Both the position numbers and the translations under genes were made by a program. Below, piece after piece: positions 6,128 through 12,397 of a DNA stretch of 12,397 bases; position 1 is the stretch's first letter; every line of letters starts with the position of its first letter. Source of the stretch: CAZXNF01 sp050741255. Its GTDB lineage: Bacteria; Pseudomonadota; Gammaproteobacteria; Burkholderiales; SG8-41. A model generated the notes under the pieces. It saw nothing but the letters and a program-made list of their open reading frames with translations. It made no database searches and was not told the origin of the DNA. Location of the stretch: the NCBI GenBank assembly GCA_050741255.1, contig JBOIEQ010000128.1, positions 1 to 12,397 of the forward strand, given 5' to 3'.

Positions 6128-7390
6128 ATGCCGTTCGGCTTCTACATCATCATGGCGGCGCAGTTCTTCTCGTCGCTGGCCGACAACGCCCTGCTGGTGG
6201 CCGCGATCGCGCTGCTGATGACCGCGGACTCCCCGGCGTGGATGACCCCGCTGCTCAAGTTTTTCTTCACCATCGCCTACGTGGTGCTGGCGCCCTTCGT
6301 GGGCGCCTTCGCCGATGCCCTGCCCAAGGGCCACGTCATGTTCATCAGCAACCTGATCAAGGTCGGCGGCTGCCTGCTGATGCTGTTCGGCGTCGACCCG
6401 CTGCTCGCCTACGGCGTGGTGGGCCTGGGGGCCGCGGCCTATTCGCCCGCCAAATACGGCATCCTGACCGAACTGCTGCCGCACGAGCGGCTGGTGGTCG
6501 CGAACGGCTGGATCGAAGGACTCACGGTGTGTTCGATCATCCTCGGCACGCTGCTCGGCGGCGCGCTCGTGAGCGAGGCCCTGTCCTCCCGGCTGCTGGC
6601 GATCGACATCCCGCACATCGACACCCATATCGACACGGCGCCCGAGATCGCCATCGCGCTGATCGTGCTGTTTTACGCGATCGCGGCGGCCTTCAACCTG
6701 TGGGTGCCCGACACCGGCGTCGAACGCCGCGTGCCGGACCGCAACCCCTTCGCCATGGTCGCCGAGTTCGGGCACTGCATGAAACTGCTGTGGACCGACA
6801 AGCTCGGCCAGATCTCGCTGGCGGTGACGACACTGTTCTGGGGCGCCGGCGCCACGCTGCAATTCATCGTGCTGAAGTGGGCGGAGGCGGCGCTCGGCTA
6901 CACGCTGTCGCAGGGCACCATGCTGCAGGGCGTCACCGCCGTCGGCATCGCGATTGGTTCCATTCTCGCCGCGAAGTTCATCCCGCTCAACCGCGCCACG
7001 CGGGTGCTGCCGGTCGGCATGGCCATGGGTATCGTGGTCATCGCCATGAATTTCGTGAGCCTGCTGCCGGTGGCACTGGTGCTGATGGTCATCGTCGGCG
7101 GCCTCGCCGGCTTCTTCGTGGTGCCGATGAACGCGCTGCTGCAGCATCGCGGGCACATCCTGATGGGCGCGGGCCATTCGATCGCGGTGCAGAACTTCAA
7201 CGAGAACCTCTCGATCCTGGCCATGCTCGCGATCTACGCCCTGCTGATCAGCCTCGATCTCTCGATCTACCACATCATCCTGCTGTTCGGCCTGTTCGTG
7301 GCCGGCACGATGTTCTTCGTGCGCCGCTGGTACCTGGCCAATCTCGCGCGCGGCCCCCTGCCGGAACTGCCCGGCGATCACGGGCACTAG
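6128..7390 (+). CDS. lplT: Lysophospholipid transporter LplT (MFS)
   Basis: An inner-membrane major facilitator protein that flips lysophospholipids inward so they can be re-acylated. It has 420 residues, slightly longer than E. coli LplT (about 397). It is hydrophobic throughout, with roughly 11-12 membrane spans. It carries the LplT-type N-terminus FYIIMAAQFFSSLADNALL and the signature SPAKYGILTELLP near residue 107. In enterobacteria LplT acts with the acyltransferase Aas; no Aas gene is in this window. Genes lplT, alr and radA are commonly neighbours in betaproteobacteria. Here a LysR gene sits between, and lplT points away from alr. No Shine-Dalgarno is evident before the ATG, but the protein start matches relatives. 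Confidence 0.95.
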   Translation: MPFGFYIIMAAQFFSSLADNALLVAAIALLMTADSPAWMTPLLKFFFTIAYVVLAPFVGAFADALPKGHVMFISNLIKVGGCLLMLFGVDPLLAYGVVGLGAAAYSPAKYGILTELLPHERLVVANGWIEGLTVCSIILGTLLGGALVSEALSSRLLAIDIPHIDTHIDTAPEIAIALIVLFYAIAAAFNLWVPDTGVERRVPDRNPFAMVAEFGHCMKLLWTDKLGQISLAVTTLFWGAGATLQFIVLKWAEAALGYTLSQGTMLQGVTAVGIAIGSILAAKFIPLNRATRVLPVGMAMGIVVIAMNFVSLLPVALVLMVIVGGLAGFFVVPMNALLQHRGHILMGAGHSIAVQNFNENLSILAMLAIYALLISLDLSIYHIILLFGLFVAGTMFFVRRWYLANLARGPLPELPGDHGH

Positions 7391-7412
7391 AGCCTGTTAT
7401 TGGAAACAACGC

Positions 7413-7428
7413 TGGCACGCCTCGTGCT
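7413..7428 (+). promoter_or_regulatory. Candidate sigma-54 promoter upstream of the glycine riboswitch
   Basis: TGGCACG-CCTC-GTGCT has the -24 GG (7414-7415) and -12 GC (7426-7427) separated by exactly 10 bases. The -24 half is a full match; the -12 half is GTGCT against TTGCW. The predicted start near 7440 falls about 10 bases before the first riboswitch aptamer, which is where a start is needed. An alternative is an extended -10 sigma-70 box, TGCTACGCT (7425-7433), which overlaps it and lacks a well-spaced -35. Confidence 0.5.
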
Positions 7429-7450
7429 ACGCTAACGACGTTCGTCATGC

Positions 7451-7548
7451 CCAGGAGAGACGTCGCGGGCAAAGGGACACCCGGTCCTGCGACGCCACCG
7501 AAGGCGCATTCCCCCGTAATTAACCGCTCAGGTTCAAGTACTGGGACA
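7451..7548 (+). promoter_or_regulatory. Glycine riboswitch, aptamer 1
   Basis: First of two tandem glycine aptamers. It shows the conserved opening CAGGAGAGAC (7452-7461), helix P2 (7462-7469 with 7486-7493, eight pairs including one G-U) and the core GCCACCGAAGGCGCA (7494-7508), a variant of the usual GCCGAAGGGGCAA. The closing CAGG (7529-7532) then follows. The linker to aptamer 2 is short, as in cooperative tandem types. Confidence 0.88.
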
Positions 7549-7553
7549 TGACG

Positions 7554-7681
7554 TGGAACTCTGGAGAGCGTCCGGCTTTGACGTGAAGCGTTGAGCCGGG
7601 CCGCCGAAGGGGCAAGTGCGGGTCCGCGTGCACGAAACAGGTGCGCGGAACCGCGCGAATCTCTCAGGCAAAAGGACGGAG
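7554..7681 (+). promoter_or_regulatory. Glycine riboswitch, aptamer 2
   Basis: Second aptamer, close to consensus. It has CTGGAGAG (7561-7568), helix P2 (7570-7577 with 7594-7601) and the core CGCCGAAGGGGCAA (7602-7615). A long P3 hairpin (about 7618-7655) follows, then the signature CTCTCAGGCAAAAGGAC (7661-7677). Its last bases are shared with the downstream hairpin, so ligand binding and hairpin formation should compete. Placement directly ahead of an amino-acid-oxidising flavoprotein fits a glycine-responsive switch. Confidence 0.95.
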
Positions 7682-7704
7682 CGGGGGTGAAGTTCGTCCT
7701 TTTG
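7669..7704 (+). promoter_or_regulatory. Riboswitch expression-platform hairpin
   Basis: CAAAAGGACG (7669-7678) pairs perfectly, ten of ten, with CGTCCTTTTG (7695-7704) around a 16-base loop. The left arm is the end of glycine aptamer 2. The right arm ends one base before the Shine-Dalgarno GGGAG (7706-7710) of the DadA-like gene. The T-tract is only four bases and lies within the stem, so it could be a weak terminator or a block to ribosome binding. An ON switch with glycine is the simplest reading. Confidence 0.65.
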
Positions 7705-7715
7705 CGGGAGTTCGC

Positions 7716-8969
7716 ATGCACATCCTCGTCCTCGGGGCCGGCGTGATCGGCACGACCAGCGCCTGGTACCTCCGACAGCAGGGCCATACCGTCACCGTCA
7801 TCGACCGCCAGCCCGGCGCCGGCGCCGAAACCAGCTACGCCAACGGCGGCCAGATCTCCGTCTCGCACGCCGAGCCGTGGGCCAATCCCGGCGCGCCGTG
7901 GAAGATCATCCCGTGGCTGTTGCGCGACGACGCGCCGCTGCTGTTCCGGCCGCGCGCCGATCCCGCGCAGTGGCGCTGGGGCCTGCAATTCCTGTTCGAA
8001 TGCCTGCCCTCGCGCAGCCGGCACAACATCCGGCAGCTCGTCACGCTCGGCCTCTACAGCCGCAAGACCCTGCAGGCACTGCGCCGCGACACCGGCATCG
8101 AGTACGACTGCCTGACCCGGGGCATCCTGCATTTCTATACGAGTCCCGGGGAATACGCCGCGGCGCAGGAACCGGCGCGCGTGATGAACAGCTACGGCTG
8201 CGACGTGCGCATGATCGAGCCCGACGAAATCGCGGCCATCGAGCCCGCGCTCGCCGCGGCCAAACACCGGCTGGTCGGCGGCAGCGTGACCACGACCGAC
8301 GAATCCGGCGACGCCAACAAGTTCACCCGCAACCTCGCGGCGCTCGCCGCCGGCGCCGGCGTCGACTTTCGCTACAACACGACCGTCACGGGCTTCGGCC
8401 AGGAAAACGGCCGCGTCACGAACGTCCGCATCAAGCTGCCGACCGGCGGCTATGAAACCGTCAGCGCCGACGGCTACGTGATGGCGCTCGGCAGCTACAG
8501 TCCGCTGCTGCTGAAGCCGCTGGGGTACCGCCCGCTGATCTACCCCACCAAGGGCTATTCGGCCACGGTGCCTGTCACCAACCCGGACAAAACGCCCACG
8601 GTCAGCCTGACCGACGACGAATACAAGCTGGTGTTCTCGCGCCTGGGCAAGCGGCTGCGCATCGCGGGCACCGCGGAACTCTCCGGCTACGACACGGACC
8701 TCAACCCGGTGCGCTGCGCCGCCATCGTGCGCCGCACCCGTGAGTTGTTTCCGGAAGCGGGCGACTACGACGCGACGAGCTTCTGGACCGGCCTGCGGCC
8801 GGCGACGCCGTCAAACGTGCCGTACATCGGACGCGCGGCCCGGCACACGAACCTGTTTTTCAACACCGGGCACGGCACGCTGGGCTGGACGCATGCCTGC
8901 GGCTCCGCGCGCGCGCTGGCAGACATCGTGTCGGGGAAGAAACCCGAAGTCGATTTCGCCTTCCTGTAA
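7716..8969 (+). CDS. FAD-dependent D-amino acid dehydrogenase (DadA-like)
   Basis: Likely oxidises D-amino acids (D-Ala to pyruvate and ammonia in DadA), passing electrons to the respiratory chain at the inner membrane. It has 417 residues (E. coli DadA 432). An FAD dinucleotide-binding motif LGAGVIG sits at the N-terminus (6-12), with ETSYANGGQIS at 38-48. FWTGLRPATPSNVPYIG and the FAD-closing GHGTLGWTHACGS stretch are near the C-terminus, all typical of DadA. The start at 7716 is preceded by GGGAG with 5 bases spacing. An in-frame ATG at 7641 lies inside the riboswitch and is not used. Control by glycine raises the question whether glycine or a related amine is a substrate, as for glycine oxidase. 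DadA-like is the better family match. Confidence 0.93.
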   Translation: MHILVLGAGVIGTTSAWYLRQQGHTVTVIDRQPGAGAETSYANGGQISVSHAEPWANPGAPWKIIPWLLRDDAPLLFRPRADPAQWRWGLQFLFECLPSRSRHNIRQLVTLGLYSRKTLQALRRDTGIEYDCLTRGILHFYTSPGEYAAAQEPARVMNSYGCDVRMIEPDEIAAIEPALAAAKHRLVGGSVTTTDESGDANKFTRNLAALAAGAGVDFRYNTTVTGFGQENGRVTNVRIKLPTGGYETVSADGYVMALGSYSPLLLKPLGYRPLIYPTKGYSATVPVTNPDKTPTVSLTDDEYKLVFSRLGKRLRIAGTAELSGYDTDLNPVRCAAIVRRTRELFPEAGDYDATSFWTGLRPATPSNVPYIGRAARHTNLFFNTGHGTLGWTHACGSARALADIVSGKKPEVDFAFL

Positions 8970-8996
8970 TTTCGGGATTCGGCAATACCGGCGCCC

Positions 8997-9027
8997 GCGC
9001 GAGGGATGCGTTCGCCCGCCCTCGCGC
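8997..9027 (+). terminator. Stem-loop after the DadA-like gene (possible terminator)
   Basis: GCGCGAGGG (8997-9005) and CCCTCGCGC (9019-9027) form a perfect 9-base-pair GC-rich stem with a 13-base loop. It begins 28 bases after the DadA-like stop. No T-run follows, so it is not a standard intrinsic terminator. It could be a pause site, an RNA-stabilising end or an operator. A -10-like TAGAAT (9028-9033) abuts it, without a matching -35. Confidence 0.4.
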
Positions 9028-9087
9028 TAGAATGGCTGTTAACCAAGCCACGCCGTCGCGATCGTTCGTAGTTGCGGCGCGCTGTCC

Positions 9088-9095
9088 GGAGGAGG
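9088..9095 (+). promoter_or_regulatory. Ribosome binding site of the MmgE/PrpD gene
   Basis: GGAGGAGG lies 6 bases before the ATG at 9102. This strong site rules out the upstream in-frame ATG at 9072. Confidence 0.85.
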
Positions 9096-9101
9096 AAGCG
9101 C

Positions 9102-10475
9102 ATGAATTTCGATCCCCGCACCATCCGCACGCCCACGCTCGAGCTCGCGGGCTGGGTCTCCGCGCTGCGGCACGACGGCGTGCCCGCCGCCACCCGGACC
9201 GTGATCCGCAAGGCGGTCTTCGACACCCTCGGCTGCGCCCTGCACGGCGCGGCGCAACCGTGGACACGGCTCGCGCGCGAGTGGGCGCAGTCGGGCAGCG
9301 GCTTCGCCGCCGGCCAGGGCCAGGCGAGCGTGTGGGGGGAAGCCGCACCGTCGCTGCGCACGACCGCCGCCGCGTTCGTCAACGGCATCGCCGCCCACGC
9401 CTTCGAGCTCGACGACTATCACAACGCGAAGCTGCATCCGGGCGCGGCCGTCATCCCGGCGGCGCTCGCGGTGGCGCAGCACGTCAACGCCGGCGGCGCG
9501 GCGCTCGAAACCGCGATCGCGGCCGGCTACGAAACCATGATCCGCGCGAGCCTGGCACTCGATCCCTCCACCGCCCGCCTGAACGGCTGGCACCTGACCG
9601 GCATCTGCGGGCCTTTCGGCGCGGCGGCCGCCTGCGCAAAACTGCTGGGCCTCGACGCGGAACGCACCGCGTGGGCGCTCGGTCTCGCCGGCACGCAGGG
9701 CGCGGGCCTGTGGGCCTTCACCGCCGACGGCACCATGTCGAAACGCTTCCACGCCGGCAAGGCTGCCGAATCCGGCGTGCTGGCCGCCGAACTCGCGGCA
9801 CGCGGCTTCTCCGGCCCGACGCAGATCTTCGAAGCGGCGGACGGCGGCTTCCTCAAAGCCCACTCGGCGGTGGCGGATCCGGCACCCCTCACGCACGAGT
9901 TGGGCACGCGCTGGCACACCGATGCCACCGCGATCAAACCCTACGCCTGCTGCGGCAGTTCGCACGCCTACGTGGACGCGGCGCTCGCGCTGCGCCAGAA
10001 ACTCGGCGCGCCGTGGGACGTCAGCCGTCCGGTGCGCGCCGGCGCAGCGAAAGTGGTGAACGTGCAGTGCGGCTTCGACTACGTGCCGAGTTCCGCACTC
10101 GTCGCGCAGATGAACCTGCGCTACATCATCGCGCGCACTTTGCTCGACGGCCAGGCGCAGGCGCCGCAGTTCGCCGCCGACAAGCTCGCGGAACCGCAAG
10201 CGCTGGCGCTCGCCCGGCACATCGAACTCGTGGAAGACCCGGCGCTCGATGCGCTGTACCCGCGCCAGTTCGCGGGCTGGATGGAGTCCGGCGGCGAACG
10301 CGTGTTCATCCACGATCCGACCGGTTCGCAGGCCGCGCCCATCGGCGAGGCGGCGCTGAAGGAGAAGTTCCGCGCCAGCAATCCTTCCCGCGACGCGGAG
10401 GTCATTGCCCGCATCGCCTTCGCGCTGGACCGTCATCCGGCGCGCGACCTGCTCCACGCCGCCGCAACAGGCTGA
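9102..10475 (+). CDS. MmgE/PrpD family protein (putative dehydratase)
   Basis: Member of the 2-methylcitrate dehydratase / iminodisuccinate epimerase / cis-aconitate decarboxylase superfamily, cytoplasmic, 457 residues (usual length). Family blocks in order: NGIAAHAFELDDYHNAKLHPG (begins at 94, with H99, D104/D105, H112), GWHLTGICGPFGAAAACAKL (162-181), TMSKRFHAGKAAESG (211-225), IKPYACCGSSHAYVDAAL (278 on). PrpD proper is usually longer and lies with prpB and prpC, which are absent here, so this is probably a divergent paralogue acting on another carboxylic acid. The TctC/Bug gene begins 47 bases downstream, a pairing often seen in Burkholderiales, hinting that the substrate is an imported organic acid. 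Substrate unknown. Confidence 0.9.
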   Translation: MNFDPRTIRTPTLELAGWVSALRHDGVPAATRTVIRKAVFDTLGCALHGAAQPWTRLAREWAQSGSGFAAGQGQASVWGEAAPSLRTTAAAFVNGIAAHAFELDDYHNAKLHPGAAVIPAALAVAQHVNAGGAALETAIAAGYETMIRASLALDPSTARLNGWHLTGICGPFGAAAACAKLLGLDAERTAWALGLAGTQGAGLWAFTADGTMSKRFHAGKAAESGVLAAELAARGFSGPTQIFEAADGGFLKAHSAVADPAPLTHELGTRWHTDATAIKPYACCGSSHAYVDAALALRQKLGAPWDVSRPVRAGAAKVVNVQCGFDYVPSSALVAQMNLRYIIARTLLDGQAQAPQFAADKLAEPQALALARHIELVEDPALDALYPRQFAGWMESGGERVFIHDPTGSQAAPIGEAALKEKFRASNPSRDAEVIARIAFALDRHPARDLLHAAATG

Positions 10476-10511
10476 CCGGCGACCATCCCACCGACCACCA
10501 AAAAAAACCCC

Positions 10512-10517
10512 GAGGAG
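10512..10517 (+). promoter_or_regulatory. Ribosome binding site of the TctC/Bug gene
   Basis: GAGGAG lies 5 bases before the ATG at 10523. Just before it is an eight-A run (10500-10507) in a 47-base gap that holds no obvious promoter, consistent with co-transcription with the MmgE/PrpD gene. Confidence 0.8.
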
Positions 10518-10522
10518 ATCCC

Positions 10523-11512
10523 ATGCAGCGCCATCCCGCCCGCGCCCTGGCCGTAGGCCTTGTCTCCACCGCCGGATTCGCCCTGACCTTCGCCGGCCTG
10601 CCCGCGCACGCCCAGCAGAAGTATCCGAGTAAACCGATCCGCATGATCGTGCCCTTCGTGCCAGGCGGTGGCACCGACATCGTCGCCCGCTCGATGGCGC
10701 AAAAACTGACGGAAGCGCTCGGCCAGTCGGTGGTGGTGGACAACCGCGCCGGCGGCGGCGGCACGATCGGCGCCGAAACCACCGTGCGCGCGGCGCCCGA
10801 CGGCTACACGATCATCATGGTGTCCGGCAGCTACGGCACCAATGCCGCGCTCTACAAGCTCGCCTACGATCCGGTGAAGGACATCACGCCGATCGCACTG
10901 ATCGGCGAGACCGGCTTCATGGTGTCGGTGCACCCGAGCGTGCCGGTGAAGAACATCAAGGAGCTGATCGCGTTCGCCAAGGCCAAGCCCGGCGGACTGA
11001 ACTACGGCTCGACCGGCACCGGCGGCATCACGCATCTCGCCACCGAACTGTTCGACCTGATGGCCGGCACGAAGATGACGCACATCCCGTACAAAGGCAC
11101 CGGCGCCGCGCTGACCGACCTGATGGGCGGACAGATCCAGATCATGTTCGGCAGCATGCCCTCGCTGGTGCCGCAGTACAAGGCCGGCAAGGTGCGCGGC
11201 CTCGCAGTGACGACGCTCAAGCGCAACAACGCCGCGCCGGACCTGCCGACGGTCGCCGAGACGCTCCCCGGCTACGAAGCCATCCTGTGGTACGGCATGT
11301 GGGGTCCAAAGGGATTGCCGAAAGACATCGTCACCCGTCTCAACACCGATGTGGCCAAGGCGCTGGCACAGCCCGACATCCGCGAGCGCCTCGCCGGTGA
11401 AGGCGTCGATCCGGACGGCGGCCCGCCCGACCGCCTGCGCGACATCCTCGCCCGCGACGTGCCGAAGTGGACCAAGGTGGTGAAGGACGCCAATATCAAG
11501 ACGATCCAGTAA
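10523..11512 (+). CDS. Bug-family (TctC) periplasmic solute-binding protein
   Basis: Periplasmic receptor of the tripartite tricarboxylate transporter type, binding an organic acid or similar solute. It has 329 residues. An N-terminal Sec signal peptide (basic start, hydrophobic core LAVGLVSTAGFALTFAGL) should be cleaved after AHA near residue 29. The mature part opens YPSKPIRMIVPFVPGGGTDIVAR, classic for Bug proteins, followed by VVVDNRAGGGGTIGAE, PDGYTI, the NYGSTGTGGITHLATELF loop and IPYKGTGAALTDLMGG. No tctA or tctB membrane gene is in the window, so it is an orphan receptor here, as most Bug paralogues are. It follows the MmgE/PrpD gene by 47 bases and ends at a strong terminator. Ligand unknown. 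Confidence 0.96.
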   Translation: MQRHPARALAVGLVSTAGFALTFAGLPAHAQQKYPSKPIRMIVPFVPGGGTDIVARSMAQKLTEALGQSVVVDNRAGGGGTIGAETTVRAAPDGYTIIMVSGSYGTNAALYKLAYDPVKDITPIALIGETGFMVSVHPSVPVKNIKELIAFAKAKPGGLNYGSTGTGGITHLATELFDLMAGTKMTHIPYKGTGAALTDLMGGQIQIMFGSMPSLVPQYKAGKVRGLAVTTLKRNNAAPDLPTVAETLPGYEAILWYGMWGPKGLPKDIVTRLNTDVAKALAQPDIRERLAGEGVDPDGGPPDRLRDILARDVPKWTKVVKDANIKTIQ

Positions 11513-11530
11513 GCCGATCGTCCGCCAATA

Positions 11531-11557
11531 AAAAAGCCCGGCGTTGCCGGGCTTTTT
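11531..11557. terminator. Bidirectional rho-independent terminator
   Basis: GCCCGGC-gtt-GCCGGGC forms a seven-pair GC stem with a three-base loop, flanked by A5 on the left and T5 on the right. It should stop transcripts from both sides: the TctC/Bug gene on plus and the small membrane protein (ends 11582) on minus. Confidence 0.95.
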
Positions 11558-11581
11558 GTTCGCAGTACGCCAACAGCGCCG

Positions 11582-12046
11582 CTAAAAACCAGAGACCTTC
11601 CAGCCATCGTTCCCACGTGTCAGTTGCACGAACCAGGAATTAGCCTTGGTTTCGAACAGCACCACCGCGCGGTCGGCATGCGTTTGCACGGTCTTGATTC
11701 TTTCCCGCAGCGCGGCCGGATCGGCGGGCAGGTCGGCCAGCATCAGGGCGCGCAGTTGCTGGGACTCCGCGGTGGGTTGCTGCGTCTCCTGCTGGATCCG
11801 CGCGACCTGCTCGGCGGTCGAGAGCCGGGCGATGGCGTCCTTGTCCCCCGCTCGCAACGCCACGAGAAAATCCACCGCGAGCCGGGCCTGCGAACTGTTG
11901 CGGGCGTCTTCGCCCGTCAGGGAAATATCGCCGCCGCGCAAAATCAGATCCGCGATCGTGTCTCTTTTGACGACGGCGACAATGGCGACGAGGATGATCA
12001 CCACCCCCAGGACGAGCAGGATTGCACGCGTTTTCGAAGATTTCAT
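11582..12046 (-). CDS. Small membrane-anchored protein of unknown function
   Basis: I do not recognise a named family. The 154 residues start with a short basic segment (MKSSKTR), then one hydrophobic helix (about 8-26, ILLVLGVVIILVAIVAVV). The rest is a soluble region of about 125 residues, presumably facing the periplasm. That region (LAVDFLVALRAGDKDAIARLSTAEQ, then FETKANSWFVQLTRGNDGWKVSGF at the end) resembles in style small NTF2-like or DUF4878-type domains, where a helix with an AGD turn precedes a curved sheet ending in WKV. This is inference. A good Shine-Dalgarno AGGAG precedes the ATG by 7 bases. The gene starts 23 bases after the MBL-fold hydrolase gene and is probably in its operon. 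Confidence 0.85.
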   Translation of the reverse strand: MKSSKTRAILLVLGVVIILVAIVAVVKRDTIADLILRGGDISLTGEDARNSSQARLAVDFLVALRAGDKDAIARLSTAEQVARIQQETQQPTAESQQLRALMLADLPADPAALRERIKTVQTHADRAVVLFETKANSWFVQLTRGNDGWKVSGF

Positions 12047-12069
12047 GGACGAACTCCTGGAGGACGGAA

Positions 12070-12397
12070 CTATTGCGACTGTTGCATCAGCCGCCAGCGG
12101 CCGGCGGATTCGGTGGCGCGTCCCTCGCGCTTGAGCTTGATCAGGTGCGCTTCGAGCGAGCGCCGCGCAACCGGATACAGCGTAGCCACCACGTCGTCGT
12201 AAGCGAGCGGCACCAGCGCATCGAGATCGCCCTCGCCCGCGCGCTGCAGGGCCGCGATCACCTTCGCCTCGCGCTTCAGGCGGTGCGCGATCAGCCGGCG
12301 CGCTTCGTCGTGCGGCGTGTCGATCGGGTGGCCGTGGCCGGGATAAAAACGTTCGAGGTCGAGCGTGGTCAACCGCTCCAGCGCGGCGAGATAGGCC
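12070..12397 (-). CDS. MBL-fold metallo-hydrolase, C-terminal fragment, cut by window edge
   Basis: About 109 C-terminal residues of a metallo-beta-lactamase-fold hydrolase. Reading continues past the window edge (AYLAALERLTTLDLERF), so the true start is outside; the TTG at 12372 is not a start. The YPGHGHPID motif (around 12308-12344) carries the last metal-ligand histidine of the fold. The tail after it (HRLKREAKVIAALQ onward, with LVPLAYDDV and RRSLEAHLIKLKREGR) is the winged-helix extension typical of LACTB2-like hydrolases, which suggests an RNA- or thioester-hydrolysing relative rather than an antibiotic-resistance enzyme. The small membrane protein gene follows 23 bases downstream. Substrate unknown. 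Confidence 0.88.
   Translation of the reverse strand, partial: AYLAALERLTTLDLERFYPGHGHPIDTPHDEARRLIAHRLKREAKVIAALQRAGEGDLDALVPLAYDDVVATLYPVARRSLEAHLIKLKREGRATESAGRWRLMQQSQ

Noticed and set aside
7360..7375. GCCGG-aactgc-CCGGC at the end of lplT as an enhancer for the second sigma-54 candidate
   Set aside because: It resembles the 996-1011 repeat only loosely, is only about 40 bases from the -24 box, and such repeats are common by chance in GC-rich coding DNA.
6092..7387. Long minus-strand open frame (431 codons) opposite lplT
   Set aside because: It is rich in His, Gln, Arg and Asp without any domain, a typical antisense product of GC-rich codons. The plus strand encodes a clear LplT.
7641..7715. 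Upstream ATG at 7641 as the DadA-like start
   Set aside because: It lies within the P3 helix of glycine aptamer 2. The ATG at 7716 has a Shine-Dalgarno sequence and gives the family N-terminus.
9039..10457. Minus-strand open frame (472 codons) opposite the MmgE/PrpD gene
   Set aside because: Composition is antisense-like, with no motifs; the plus-strand frame carries all family blocks.
9032..11512. An 826-codon open frame that looks like a fusion ending in the TctC/Bug protein
   Set aside because: Its first part is the wrong frame of the MmgE/PrpD gene, Arg- and Gly-rich with no family match. Only the part from 10523 is real, with its own Shine-Dalgarno and signal peptide.
1..12397. CRISPR array, insertion sequence, phage, toxin-antitoxin or tRNA gene
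   Set aside because: I looked for spaced repeats, terminal inverted repeats, transposase motifs and cloverleaf patterns and saw none. Apart from the 27-base repeat at 2395-2475, the repeated sequence I noticed is limited to the short regulatory motifs described above.

Overview
The window is GC-rich chromosomal DNA with tightly packed genes. It most resembles a betaproteobacterium, probably of the order Burkholderiales. The grounds are an lplT / alr / radA neighbourhood, a Bug-type (TctC) solute-binding protein without its membrane partners, an MmgE/PrpD-family protein, and a tandem glycine riboswitch ahead of a DadA-type flavoprotein. I see no rRNA, tRNA, CRISPR array, insertion sequence or phage gene, and no sign of recent horizontal transfer beyond a short AT-rich intergenic stretch.

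Layout. Positions 1-5951 hold a minus-strand run. In order of transcription these are a LysR regulator (CysL/YeiE type), alanine racemase alr, radA (its start overlaps the alr stop by 8 bases), a PAS-containing sigma-54 enhancer-binding protein (EBP), and the N-terminal half of an acyl-CoA synthetase cut by the window edge. Positions 6128-11512 hold a plus-strand run: the lysophospholipid transporter lplT, a tandem glycine riboswitch with a DadA-like D-amino-acid dehydrogenase, an MmgE/PrpD protein and a TctC/Bug protein, closed by a strong bidirectional terminator. Positions 11582-12397 hold a minus-strand pair: a C-terminal fragment of an MBL-fold hydrolase and a small membrane-anchored protein of unknown function.

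How parts may work together. The most coherent regulatory unit is EBP to acyl-CoA synthetase. A sigma-54 -24/-12 candidate lies in the gap between them. A cluster of GTCCGG inverted and direct repeats sits 140-180 bases upstream of it, inside the last codons of the EBP gene, where an enhancer would be expected. A second sigma-54-like element with the same TGGCACG core and the same GTGC form of the -12 box lies just ahead of the glycine riboswitch. This suggests that the DadA-like gene has two layers of control, sigma-54 at initiation and glycine in the leader. Alr (L-Ala to D-Ala) and DadA (D-amino-acid oxidation) are functionally related, but here they lie on opposite strands about 2.7 kb apart.

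I did not find a clearly new multi-gene system. The parts most worth a second look are the regulatory architectures and the unassigned small membrane protein. All functional calls are by reading motifs; nothing was searched or computed.
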